A stretch of 64,000 bases of DNA. Source: Bacillota bacterium (lineage in GTDB: Bacteria; Bacillota; Bacilli; Paenibacillales; NBRC-103111). Each line of letters starts with the position of its first letter. The first letter of the stretch is position 1. Under the pieces are notes generated by a model. It searched no databases. It had not been told where the DNA came from and was given only the letters and a program-made list of their open reading frames with translations. The translations under genes and the position numbers were made by a program. The stretch is taken from the NCBI GenBank assembly GCA_023386955.1, contig JAEWIS010000061.1:65286-129285 (forward strand). Direction: 5' to 3'. Positions 8,945 to 18,500 of this stretch are shown here, piece after piece.

Positions 8945-9166
8945 ATGCGCGCCATGGAGATCATTTGTTCGCAATGCAAGGAAAGGATACCGGAAGGATC
9001 ATTGTCTTGCCGGTATTGCGGAACAGTTGTGACTAAAGTCGGAGGAGCATCACCGCCGGCCGCAATAGCAGACGAAGTCAAGAAAAAGAGCTTGGCCGTG
9101 AAGCTGTGGCTTCCCGTTGTGATCGTGCTTGTGCTGGCCGTAGTGCTGGTGCTTGTCCTGAAATAA
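8945..9166 (+). CDS. Small zinc-ribbon membrane protein
   Basis: 73 residues. The N-terminal part has two CxxC knuckles (CSQC and CRYC, residues about 8-26), a zinc ribbon. A polar linker follows, and residues about 50-72 form a single transmembrane helix rich in Val and Leu. Such zinc_ribbon-TM proteins are common in Bacillota and of unknown role; the ribbon would face the cytoplasm if the C-terminus is the anchor. Start chosen at ATG 8945, nine bases after AAGGA; an adjacent GTG at 8942 is possible. Divergent from the CLC gene and followed by a hairpin. Confidence 0.75.
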   Translation: MRAMEIICSQCKERIPEGSLSCRYCGTVVTKVGGASPPAAIADEVKKKSLAVKLWLPVVIVLVLAVVLVLVLK

Positions 9167-9189
9167 TCCGTCCGGTTCAACGGCGGCTG

Positions 9190-9237
9190 AACAACCAATC
9201 CGGAGCAGGCGATATGGCCTGGCTGGATTGGTTGTTT
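9190..9237 (+). terminator. Long hairpin after the zinc-ribbon gene
   Basis: AACAACCAATCC (9190-9201) pairs perfectly with GGATTGGTTGTT (9225-9236), with an inner CAGGC/GCCTG extension. Only a weak T run follows (TTTGTGTTT), so termination may be partial. Confidence 0.65.
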
Positions 9238-9329
9238 GTGTTTAGGGGCAGGAAATGTAACGGCTTGCAAAATGGGATTGATTTTTCATGAACATTGTGG
9301 CAACGTGGAGATAGTCAGGAGGGAGCCCA

Positions 9330-11585
9330 TTGAACCACAGCTGGTATAACCGCTTGCTCATCTCATATATGCCGATTTTTATTATCGTCCCCAGCCTGCT
9401 GCTGGTTATTTTCTATTTTGGCTCCGCCGAGCTGTCCCAGAAGGAGACGGCCAAGGCCAACGAAGTCTTTTCCCGGCAGGCGGTGCAATCCCTGGATTAT
9501 TCCTTCCGTGCCATCAGCGAAATGATGAACCGGGAGATCATCTCCAATGAATTCGAGCCTTTTTTCTCCGATACCGGCAATCCCTATATTGCCGCCCACA
9601 ACGCCTCCACCCGGTTGATCCAGCTGAAGCTGTCCAACCCGCTGATCGACTCCCTCTATTTGTACCGTTTATCTGATAAGGTAGTGCTGAGCCATCAATC
9701 CATCAGTCCCCTGGAGCAATTCTCTGATCGGGGCGTTATTGAACGGGCCGTAAACGGCCCTGTGCCCACCGGGTGGTCCGAGCCGAGAAACGCCGGGCCG
9801 TCGCCGGAGGTCTCCCATATGGTGGTTAGCCTCACCCGCAGTATCCCCCTCATTACCGGGGAGAAGGGGCTCATGGTGGTGAACGTGTCCGCGGATGCCC
9901 TGCGGAATCTCCTGCGGGACATGATCGGCAATGAAATCAGCTTCATCCATCTGTACGATGCCAACGGCCGTTTCCTGCTGGGCACCGAAAACGGACTTCA
10001 GGCCGAGGAAGGGGCTACTCTCATTCCTCCCAATCAGAAGCAGGAGCTGTCCCGGGTGGTGTCCACTTATACAGGCTGGCAGATCCGCAGCGGTATGGTA
10101 GGCGTTTCCTTCCTGCAGATCCTGCTGAAAATTTCGTTTATCTGGATCATCATGGTCATCCTCATCATCACTGTAGGACTGGGCTGGCTGGTGCTGGTTT
10201 CCCGCCGCAATTATAAGCCGGTAGCCACCATGATGCAGCGGATCAGCAGCATGACCGGCAAGCTGCTGCCCTCCCCGGCGCAGAAGACGGGCAATGATGA
10301 ATTTTCCTATATCGAATCCACCCTGAGTGAAATTATCCAGGCTTCGGACGAGTACCGGAAGCAGCAGAAGGAGGATATCATCTACAAACGGCGCCACTTT
10401 TTCCATGAGCTTCTGGAGGGGAGCAGAACAGTAACACGGGACGAGTGGAGGCTGGAGCTGCCGAAATACGGATTGGAGCCGGATTTCCGCCAGCTTGCCG
10501 TGGGGCTTCTGGAGATCGACAGATTCACCGATTTCAGCCAGGCCTATACCCACAAAAGCCAGGAACTGCTGCGTTACGCGTTGGTGAATGCCCTCGGCGA
10601 GCTATGCCATAAACGCAGCCTGGCCGTATGGCCGGATTGGCTGTCCAATGGACAGATGGGAATGCTGTTTCTCATCACGGATACTACCCAAGGCCCGGAT
10701 TTGGATAAAACCATTATGGAGGTAGGCCAAGAACTCATCGTTTGGGTGGAGGCCAATCTGACCTTTACGGTAACCATGTCCTCCGGCGGCTTCGTTGCTG
10801 AGGTATCCGACATTTACCGGTCCTATGATGATGCCATGGAGGCCATGAAATATAAGTCGGTACTGGGGCGTGGACGGTTCATCGGGCAGAAGGACATTGG
10901 CGTCAAATCCGATGCGGAGCTCTACAAAGGGCTGCAGACCATCCGATCCTTGGCCCAGACATACAGGCTGGGGGACCCCCAGTGGGAGGAGCAGTTCGAG
11001 GCGTTATTCGGTGACCTGAAAACCGGACTGCTCTCCAGGGATGAATTAATGAACATCATGAATTATCTGGTGTACCACCTGTTCCGCGAAATGATGGAGC
11101 TGCCCCAGGAGATGCAGGAGATATGGCGCCAGGAGGCGGCTCCGGGCTTGAATGATGCACTGGAGCGTTTCGAAACCATGGAGGAGCTTCATGCCGACTT
11201 CAAGAAGCTGTTGGAGGACAATGCGAGGAAGCTCCGAATGCTCCGCCAAAGCAAGAGCAATCACAGTGTTATTCAGGAGGTTAAGCGGTACATCGAGGAG
11301 CATTATTCGGACCCGAACATGTCCTTATCCCTGATCGGTGAGCAGTTCCAGATTAGCACCAGCTATCTGAGCAGATTGTTCAAGGATGAGTTCGGCGAAA
11401 ATTTTGTGGATTACCTGGCCCAGGTGAGGATCGGCCATGCCCAGCAGCTGCTGAAGGAAACCCGGGAGACCATCCATGAGGTTGCCAGCCGGGTGGGCTA
11501 CACCAACTATATTTCCTTCAACCGGGCCTTCAAGAAGGTAACCTCCACCACGCCGGGGGAATACCGGAGCCAAGAAGGTGCGTAA
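9330..11585 (+). CDS. Membrane-anchored AraC-family regulator (YesN/YtdP-like)
   Basis: 751 residues. A transmembrane helix at about 10-32, an extracellular sensor region of about 230 residues (dCache-like), a second helix at about 265-290, a cytoplasmic linker, and a C-terminal AraC DNA-binding domain (about 650-751) with two helix-turn-helix units ending PGEYRSQ. Such regulators sense an extracellular or membrane signal and activate adjacent Lpl-type sugar importers without a separate kinase. It lies directly upstream of the permease/lipoprotein genes and is the obvious local regulator. TTG at 9330 is the only reasonable start, about seven bases after AGGAGGG. Confidence 0.93.
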   Translation: MNHSWYNRLLISYMPIFIIVPSLLLVIFYFGSAELSQKETAKANEVFSRQAVQSLDYSFRAISEMMNREIISNEFEPFFSDTGNPYIAAHNASTRLIQLKLSNPLIDSLYLYRLSDKVVLSHQSISPLEQFSDRGVIERAVNGPVPTGWSEPRNAGPSPEVSHMVVSLTRSIPLITGEKGLMVVNVSADALRNLLRDMIGNEISFIHLYDANGRFLLGTENGLQAEEGATLIPPNQKQELSRVVSTYTGWQIRSGMVGVSFLQILLKISFIWIIMVILIITVGLGWLVLVSRRNYKPVATMMQRISSMTGKLLPSPAQKTGNDEFSYIESTLSEIIQASDEYRKQQKEDIIYKRRHFFHELLEGSRTVTRDEWRLELPKYGLEPDFRQLAVGLLEIDRFTDFSQAYTHKSQELLRYALVNALGELCHKRSLAVWPDWLSNGQMGMLFLITDTTQGPDLDKTIMEVGQELIVWVEANLTFTVTMSSGGFVAEVSDIYRSYDDAMEAMKYKSVLGRGRFIGQKDIGVKSDAELYKGLQTIRSLAQTYRLGDPQWEEQFEALFGDLKTGLLSRDELMNIMNYLVYHLFREMMELPQEMQEIWRQEAAPGLNDALERFETMEELHADFKKLLEDNARKLRMLRQSKSNHSVIQEVKRYIEEHYSDPNMSLSLIGEQFQISTSYLSRLFKDEFGENFVDYLAQVRIGHAQQLLKETRETIHEVASRVGYTNYISFNRAFKKVTSTTPGEYRSQEGA

Positions 11586-11593
11586 CAGCATAC

Positions 11594-11630
11594 AAGGATG
11601 GGATTGCGGAAGCGTCCCGTCCTTTTTTAT
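11594..11630 (+). terminator. Intrinsic terminator after the AraC regulator
   Basis: AAGGATGGGA pairs with TCCCGTCCTT (one T-G pair), followed by six T. It makes the regulator gene a separate unit from the importer genes. Confidence 0.85.
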
Positions 11631-11652
11631 TGGCATTCAAGAAATGATAGGG

Positions 11653-11678
11653 GTGCAAAATGTGAAAGGTTCTTGCAC
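11653..11678 (+). promoter_or_regulatory. Inverted repeat upstream of importer operon, candidate AraC site
   Basis: GTGCAA (11653-11658) and TTGCAC (11673-11678) form a perfect six-base dyad with a 14-base spacer. It sits between the regulator terminator and the permease gene about 180 bases ahead of its start. The position suits an activator site for the neighbouring AraC protein; binding is inferred only. No clear sigma-A promoter was recognised in 11630-11857. Confidence 0.4.
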
Positions 11679-11856
11679 AAAAGCCAGCAGCGGCGCGGGT
11701 TTTCAGCCTATTCAAAAAGTGATAGCCTCCTCAAAAGCTGTCAATTGTCCGAAGCCCCCGGTTCAGGTTACATTGTGATTGCGGCTAGCCGGATCGGCTT
11801 CCCGGACCGGGCAGCCTGTTTGGCCGGCAATCGGTAACAAGACGGAGGTGAGTACG

Positions 11857-12816
11857 ATGAACGATATGGAAATCGCACAGACAAGCACAGGCCGCGGAAC
11901 GGCGCCAAAACACACCTTGTCCGGGCGGAGGCGGTGGATGCTGAACAAGCCCCTCATCGTCATGTTTTTGCCGGCAGTAATCTTTTTCGTTCTGTTCAAG
12001 TACGTTCCCATGCTGGGGATTGTAATCGCCTTCAAGGATTATAATTTCGCCGACGGCATCCTGCACAGCCCTTGGGTAGGATTGGGGAATTATGAGTATC
12101 TGTTTAATAACCCGAAAACACTGACCATCATCCGCAATACCCTGGTGTTAAGCTCCCTCACCGTATTCGTGGGCTTCCCGTTCCCCATCATTCTGGCGAT
12201 CCTGCTGAATGAGGTACGGAAATCCTGGTTCAAAAAATGGACGCAGACGCTTCTGTACCTGCCCCATTTTCTCAACTGGGTTATCGTGGGCGGTCTGGTG
12301 GTCATGGTCTTCTCCCTGGAGACCGGCATTGTGAACCATTGGGTGAGCAAGCTGACGGGAGAGGCGTATCCCTTTCTCTTTAAGGAAGGCTCATGGATTG
12401 CCATCTTCGTTGGCTCCGGGATTTGGAAAACGGCTGGCTGGTCGGCCATCATCTATCTGGCGGCCTTAACCTCCATCGATCCCAGCCTGTACGAAGCGGT
12501 GAATTTGGACGGGGCCAACAAATGGCAGCAAATCCGCCATATTACCCTTCCTGCGCTGCAGCCGACCATTGTTCTGATGTTTATCCTGAACATCGGCAAT
12601 GTAATGGATGTGGGCTTCGACCAGGTTTATGTGCTGCAGAATTCCGTGGTCATCGGTGTAGCGGAGGTCATCAGCACTTGGAACTACAAGGTTGGTTTGG
12701 GCTCCGGCCAATTCAGCCACGCAACCGCTATGGGGCTCTTTGAATCCCTGATCGGTCTCACACTGGTGCTGGTGGTTAATACGATCGCCCGGCGTTATGA
12801 CCGGGGATTGTGGTAG
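11857..12816 (+). CDS. lplB: Sugar ABC transporter permease, LplB type
   Basis: 319 residues, inner-membrane subunit of a carbohydrate importer. Six hydrophobic segments and the binding-protein-dependent permease loop EAVNLDGANKWQQIRHITLP, which contacts the ATPase. LplB-type permeases in Bacillota pair with LplC and an LplA lipoprotein and usually borrow a shared MsmX-like ATPase encoded elsewhere; no ATPase is present here, consistent with that. Start at ATG 11857 with GGAGGTG eight bases upstream; the open frame extends further upstream without a ribosome site. First gene of the importer set. Confidence 0.93.
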   Translation: MNDMEIAQTSTGRGTAPKHTLSGRRRWMLNKPLIVMFLPAVIFFVLFKYVPMLGIVIAFKDYNFADGILHSPWVGLGNYEYLFNNPKTLTIIRNTLVLSSLTVFVGFPFPIILAILLNEVRKSWFKKWTQTLLYLPHFLNWVIVGGLVVMVFSLETGIVNHWVSKLTGEAYPFLFKEGSWIAIFVGSGIWKTAGWSAIIYLAALTSIDPSLYEAVNLDGANKWQQIRHITLPALQPTIVLMFILNIGNVMDVGFDQVYVLQNSVVIGVAEVISTWNYKVGLGSGQFSHATAMGLFESLIGLTLVLVVNTIARRYDRGLW

Positions 12817-12830
12817 GAGGGAGAAGAGGG

Positions 12831-13706
12831 ATGAGAATTTCCGCTGGAGAAAAAATATTTTATGCCATTAACTATCTAATTCTGTCGCTGGCTTCCCTAA
12901 GCTGCATCCTGCCCATTCTCCACATCATATCGCTGTCCCTGAGCAGCGCCGAGTCCATTACGATGGGCCAGGTGGGGCTGTGGCCGGTAGAATTTACGGC
13001 AGAAGCGTACCGCAAGCTGGTCTCCGGCACCGATGTGCTGGGCGCCTTCCGCAACAGTGTGCTGATCACGCTGGTGGGTACCGCGCTTAATATGGTGTTT
13101 ACTGTCTTGACAGCATACCCTTTGTCCAAGCAATATTTTTATGCAAGACGGTTTTTTACTCTGGCGATTGTGTTTACCATGCTGTTTACGGCGGGGCTGA
13201 TTCCCAACTACCTGCTGATCAAATCGCTGGGGCTGGTGAACACCTACGGGTCCTTGTGGCTGCCCGGACTGATCAGTGCGTATAATCTGCTCATTGTCCG
13301 GACCTTCTTCGAGAATATTCCCGAGGAGCTGGAGGATGCGGCCCGGATCGACGGCTGCGGAGAATGGCGGCTGATTATCCAGATGGTGCTGCCCTTGTCC
13401 CTGCCGGTGATCGCCACCATTGCACTGTTTTATGGAGTGGGCCATTGGAATGCCTTCTTCAATGTCCTGATCTACATTAACGATTCCTCCAAGTTTAACC
13501 TGTCCGTGCTGGTGCAAAATATGATCCGCAGTCAATCCCTCATGTCGGAGCTGGCCCAGCTGGATCCGGACGCCTTCCGGAACCTGACGCCGGAGGCGAT
13601 CAAGTCGGCAGGCATTATCGTCATGGTGCTGCCTATGCTCATTATCTATCCGTTCCTGCAGAAGTATTTTGTAAAAGGTGTGCTGATCGGCTCCATCAAG
13701 GGGTAA
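12831..13706 (+). CDS. lplC: Sugar ABC transporter permease, LplC/AraQ type
   Basis: 291 residues, second permease of the importer. Six transmembrane helices and the ATPase-contact loop EELEDAARIDGCGEWRLIIQ. The tail ending QKYFVKGVLIGSIKG is typical of LplC proteins. Start at ATG 12831 after AGGAGGGAGAAGAGGG, 14 bases after the lplB stop, so cotranscribed. With lplB it forms the membrane channel fed by the lipoprotein that follows. Confidence 0.93.
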   Translation: MRISAGEKIFYAINYLILSLASLSCILPILHIISLSLSSAESITMGQVGLWPVEFTAEAYRKLVSGTDVLGAFRNSVLITLVGTALNMVFTVLTAYPLSKQYFYARRFFTLAIVFTMLFTAGLIPNYLLIKSLGLVNTYGSLWLPGLISAYNLLIVRTFFENIPEELEDAARIDGCGEWRLIIQMVLPLSLPVIATIALFYGVGHWNAFFNVLIYINDSSKFNLSVLVQNMIRSQSLMSELAQLDPDAFRNLTPEAIKSAGIIVMVLPMLIIYPFLQKYFVKGVLIGSIKG

Positions 13707-13750
13707 ACCCGCAAGGGTATCTATAAAACACACATTATGGAGGGGTTGCA

Positions 13751-15421
13751 ATGTCCAAACGGCGTATGAAAAAAGGAACTGTGCTTTCGGTAACGGCCGC
13801 CTTGTCACTGGTTACAGTGCTGGCTGCCTGCTCCAGTGCCAAAGAGGAAACAGCCAAGGAAACCGATAAGCCGGCTGCCTCCGGCACAGCCGCTGCCACT
13901 ACCCAGGCCTCGACAGCTCCGGCTAAACGCGGCAGCATCTCCGTGGCTATCTATGACCGGGGCCAGGTCCCGAAGGAAGAGGGCAGCTACACGGACAACC
14001 GCTGGACCAAGTGGATCAACCAGAACGGCCCTGCGGATGTGAAGTTCGTTACCATTCCCCGGAACGAATCCCAGCAGAAGTACAGCATTCTCTTTGCCTC
14101 CGGCGAAGCGCCTGATCTGGTACTGGAATTCGACAACGCCTTCATCAATACCCTGTGGTCCCAGAAGCAGCTGCTGCCCATCAATGACCTGATCGATAAA
14201 CACAGCACGGAGTACAAGAAAATTCTGGAGAAATTCCCGGCGATCAAAAAGCTGGCCACCAAACCCGACGGAAAGATGTATGAATTCGCCAAGGTGACCA
14301 AACCCGAGGTGCTGGGCACCATGGTCATCCGTAAGGATTGGCTGGATAAGCTGAACCTGAAGATCCCGGAAACCGTGGAGGAGCTGTACCAGGTGGCGGA
14401 TGCCTTCGCCAATAAGGACCCGGACGGCAACGGCAAAAAGGATACCTTCGGCATCAACCTGAGCCAGTTTGCTTCGTATTATGTGGACGCCATGTTCCAA
14501 AACGAAATGTTCATCGTGGAGAACGGGGAGCTGATCCGTCAGTTTGACCGGATTAAGCCGGCCTACGAATTTAAGAAGAAGCTCTTCGATAACGGCATCG
14601 TGGATAAGGACTTCCTGTCCGACAAAAACGGGCAGAAGGCGGAGCAGGACTTTGCCAACGGCAAGCTGGGGATTTACCTGGCGTATACCAGCGTTGTCAG
14701 CAAAAACTTCGATACCCTGAAGAAAAGCACCCCCGATGCAGTGATCGTGCCCATGGCCTTCCCGAAATCCCAATACGGGCAATTCGGACCTGATTTTAAC
14801 CCGCCGCTGGCTCTGACCGCCTCTGTGAATGCCAAAGCCAAGGACCCGCAGGCCGTTATGCAGTATGTGGACTTTATGGTAAAACCCTCGACGGTGGAGG
14901 TGTTCACCAACGGCATTGAGAATGTGAACTATAAGAAGGACGCCACCGGCTGCCCGCAGCCTATCGATGCCGCCAAGAACAAAACCGAAATGGGCTACAT
15001 CAACGACTATAAGATGTTCATGCCGACCTATAACCTGCAGCAATGCACCATTGGCGGAAGATCGCCGCAATCCACGAACGCTGTGGATCAGGAATGGATC
15101 AAGATTGCCAAGGAGATGGATAAACTGTATCTTGATCCTGCCCGTCCGCATCCCGGCTTCACTCATTCCAAGTTCCGTCCTTCCCTGGACAAGGACTTGA
15201 ACACTATCTTCAACGACGGCTGGAACAACATGAACGATATTATGGCCAAATCCGTGGTCAGCGGCAATTCCTACACGGTAGATCAAGGTGTGAAGGATGT
15301 AAAGGATGCCTGGGATAAGGCAGGCGGTAAAAAGCTGGAGGACTGGTACAAAAACTGGTACAAGGAAAACAAGAGCAGCTGGATCTTTATGGATGAGCTG
15401 TACAAAATGAAATTCGACTGA
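13751..15421 (+). CDS. lplA: Extracellular sugar-binding lipoprotein, LplA type
   Basis: 556 residues. A basic start, hydrophobic helix and lipobox LAAC (Cys about residue 27) mark a lipoprotein anchored to the outer face of the membrane, followed by a Ser/Thr/Ala-rich linker. The body is a family 1 type solute-binding fold (KYSILFASGEAPDLVLEF, DPDGNGKKDTFGI). The acidic DPDGNGKKD loop could bind calcium, as in several LplA proteins. The size suits oligosaccharide or uronide-rich saccharide capture. It follows lplC by 44 bases with GGAGG before ATG 13751. The neighbouring lyases suggest acidic oligosaccharide ligands (inference). Confidence 0.93.
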   Translation: MSKRRMKKGTVLSVTAALSLVTVLAACSSAKEETAKETDKPAASGTAAATTQASTAPAKRGSISVAIYDRGQVPKEEGSYTDNRWTKWINQNGPADVKFVTIPRNESQQKYSILFASGEAPDLVLEFDNAFINTLWSQKQLLPINDLIDKHSTEYKKILEKFPAIKKLATKPDGKMYEFAKVTKPEVLGTMVIRKDWLDKLNLKIPETVEELYQVADAFANKDPDGNGKKDTFGINLSQFASYYVDAMFQNEMFIVENGELIRQFDRIKPAYEFKKKLFDNGIVDKDFLSDKNGQKAEQDFANGKLGIYLAYTSVVSKNFDTLKKSTPDAVIVPMAFPKSQYGQFGPDFNPPLALTASVNAKAKDPQAVMQYVDFMVKPSTVEVFTNGIENVNYKKDATGCPQPIDAAKNKTEMGYINDYKMFMPTYNLQQCTIGGRSPQSTNAVDQEWIKIAKEMDKLYLDPARPHPGFTHSKFRPSLDKDLNTIFNDGWNNMNDIMAKSVVSGNSYTVDQGVKDVKDAWDKAGGKKLEDWYKNWYKENKSSWIFMDELYKMKFD

Positions 15422-15451
15422 CGTTTCCCATCCGTTCCCGCATTACAAGGT

Positions 15452-15485
15452 GCCGGCTTATTGCGCATATACCGCAAAAGCCGGC
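15452..15485 (+). terminator. Strong hairpin between lplA and the beta-helix enzyme gene
   Basis: GCCGGCTT-A-TTGCG pairs with CGCAA-AAGCCGGC around a seven-base loop, a nearly perfect 13-pair stem. No T run follows, so it is better read as an attenuator or an mRNA-stabilising hairpin that lets binding-protein transcript exceed downstream transcript. Confidence 0.55.
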
Positions 15486-15554
15486 TCGCTTGCGGCATCA
15501 AATCACACCATGGCATGACTCAGAACCTTTCAATATGAATAGGGAGAGTGGAAC

Positions 15555-18500
15555 ATGACCGATTTGAAACGGAGATTAAGCTTGATGTTAGCCGGCTGTC
15601 TGATTCTGACGGCTATCCTGCCTGCGGGAGCTTTGGCTGAGGAGCCGGCTTCCGGCAGTATGGTCTATTCGGCTTCGGCTGGTTTCAGCGAGGTGCAGGG
15701 GCAGAATCAATGGAGCTACCAGCGGTTAGCCGGAGGCGTGTATAATGATCTGCCCCACTACGATACCGCCAACAAACGCTGGCAGCAGTCGGGGTCTTCG
15801 CCCATCTATCCTTGGGTGAAGGGAGGAGAGATGCATCCCGCCAATAACGGCGATGCTGTCCGCACCTGGACCTCTCCGGCCAAAGGAACCGTAGAAATCA
15901 CCGGAGAGGTCCGGAAGGGGGATAATAACGGAGATGGTGTAAACGCTTCCATTAAACGGAATGGTACGGTCTTATGGAGCTCTTTAGTTTCGGGAAGCAC
16001 ACCGTTGGTACCTAGCGGGGTCAGCGGCATTGCTGTAGAGGCAGGGGATACCATCACATTCGAAATCAACCGAAACGGCAATTTGAATAATGATCACACC
16101 TTCTGGAATCCGGCGGTGCAGTTTACGTCCCAGCCTGTTGTGGTGGAGCAGGAGATTACACTTGCCGCTGCCGAGTCCGTCAACACCCGTGGAGGCAGCA
16201 GCGGTGGAGTGAACCATGCGGCGACCAACCAAATGATGAAGGTCCCTGCCGCCAGCCCCGATCCGGCCGCCGGAACGGAATTTTGGGTCAAAGCCCGGAT
16301 TCTGAACGGTTCTCCTGATCTGGTGAATACCCGGCACGGGTATCTAAAGTTTGATTTGTCTGCCTTCGACGGAGCTTCGTTGAACAGTGTCACCCTCCGG
16401 GTATACGGGAAGGAGGAGCTGACCAAGGATGTGCCGGTAACGGTCAGCGGGCTGTCGGGGTCAGCCTGGCAGGAGAGCACCCTTACGTGGAATAACGCCC
16501 CGGCGGAAGCGGGAACCCCGCTGGGCACACAAACTATCCGCAGCATTGGCTGGTATGAGTATGATGTGACGACATTTGTTAACAATCGGCTGACAGCTGG
16601 CGAAGGCTCTGTTTCGTTCCGGATGACAGATAACAGCGCTGTGGACCTGAATGCCAAGTTCTTCTCCACCCGTGCTGCGGGTAACAGACCTGAGCTGGTA
16701 GTGAAAACAGGACAGCAGCCGGTAGTTTCTCCGGTTACAGCCCAGCCGCCCTCCGGCGCAGTGGCTGCCGGTACACAGATTCAGTTATCGACGCAAACCG
16801 TTGGAGCCGAAATCTACTACACCTTGGACGGAAGCGATCCGGTGCTTGGAGGGACCTTGTATAGTGGCCCTTTTGGGTTGAACAGCGGAGCCACTGTACG
16901 GGCCTATGCCAAAAAGCAGGGCTGGACTCCTAGTCAGGCTGCCTCCTTCACGTATACCATGCTTCCCCAGGTGCCAAGCGGTGTCACCAACCTGCCGGAC
17001 AGCTTCTATAACCGTCCCGGTCTGGAAGCCATGCCCCGCATTGATTACGCCTCCATGAAGGTGGCCAATGTCCGGGATTACGGTGCCACAGGGGATGGGG
17101 TCACTGACGATAAAGCCGCTTTTGATCTGGCTATCGACGCCTTGAATGCCCAGGGCGGGGGCGTGGTTTATATGCCCGCAGGCAAATACTTCTTCGCTCC
17201 TACACCCACCAACGGCACCACGCCGGAAAGCCGCCGCTTCTGGGACAGAACCGGGGCAAGAGCCTTGAACAATATCCATTTTGTCGGAGACGGGGAATCA
17301 ACAGTTATCGTTTTCCGGAATCCCGGCATCTCATCCGTACCCAACGGGCAAACCTACAGCAACTCCGGCGGGGCTTATATGAGCGGACGCCCCTACGGCT
17401 GGCGGCTGGACGGCACCAACTACTCCCTGCGGGGCTTCAGCACCTCTTGGACGCCGCGTATGGATATGCGCTCCATCAACGGACCGTACAATCTGGGCCT
17501 GTCCGGACAAAATATCCAAGCCGTGAACCTGAATGTGGACCAAGGCGGCATCGGTATGGTGTTTTGGCAGAATACGCGGAACGTTTGGGCGGTGGGCAAC
17601 GTTGTCCGCAATACGGGAGCCGACAGCATCCATTTTGCCAATACGGTGGATGTGGTGGCCGCATATAACTGGGTGGAAAACAGCAATGACGATGCGGTGG
17701 GTTTTGTATCCGACGCACCCGGGACCAACAATTGGCCGGTCTCCCAAAACAACTACGCCTTGTACAATACCATTATCAAAACACCCTGGGGCCGGGGCAT
17801 CAGCGCCGGCGGCATCGGTCATAAGCTGGAGAACAACTGGATCGAAAGCTCGCTGCTGTCCGGGATTTTTACCAACTCCCTTGGGCAGGCCGGGGAATCC
17901 GGGATACCGGTTCAGGATGTCTCCATCAAGGGGAATACCATTCTCCGCTCCGACCAGAATAACCGAGCCGATAACAACAACCGCAACAGCGGCGTGTATA
18001 AGGGCTCTGTGGTGCTCAACAACAACGCCACACGGGTGAACATTGAAAATAACAAGATTTACGGCAATCCGGGCAACGGTATCTTTTTCAGTGCGTGGAG
18101 CTCGGCTCTGCAGGGGAAAAATCTATCCGTCCGGAACAACCGGATTGAAGGCTCTCTTGAGAGCGCTGTGAAGATCAACGGCAATGCTGTGATCGACGGT
18201 TTGGAAATGACGGGCAATTCCTTCCTTGGAAATGCCAATAGCGTGCTCTTCGGCGGAACACTGAGGGGAACACTCACCTATTCGGGCAACCGGGTCTCTC
18301 AGCCTACGGTGCCAGTGCGGACCGGCTTTGACGTGGTGACGGATCAGGCGGAATATGTGGATCTTTATCAGACTCTTGGAAATGCCGCCAGTGAAACCGG
18401 ATGGGCGGAAGCTCCGGCCGTATTGCCGGCAGGAAGCGGCCAAGAGATCAATGTGAGGACCTTCGGCGCCAAGGGTGACGGGGCTTCGGATGATACTCAC

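Noticed and set aside
13805..15286. A 493-codon open frame on the minus strand opposite the lplA lipoprotein gene
   Set aside because: It mirrors the codon structure of the real gene, has no ribosome site and no protein-like motifs. Similar antisense frames opposite ileS, the AraC gene and the GH38 gene were left out for the same reason.
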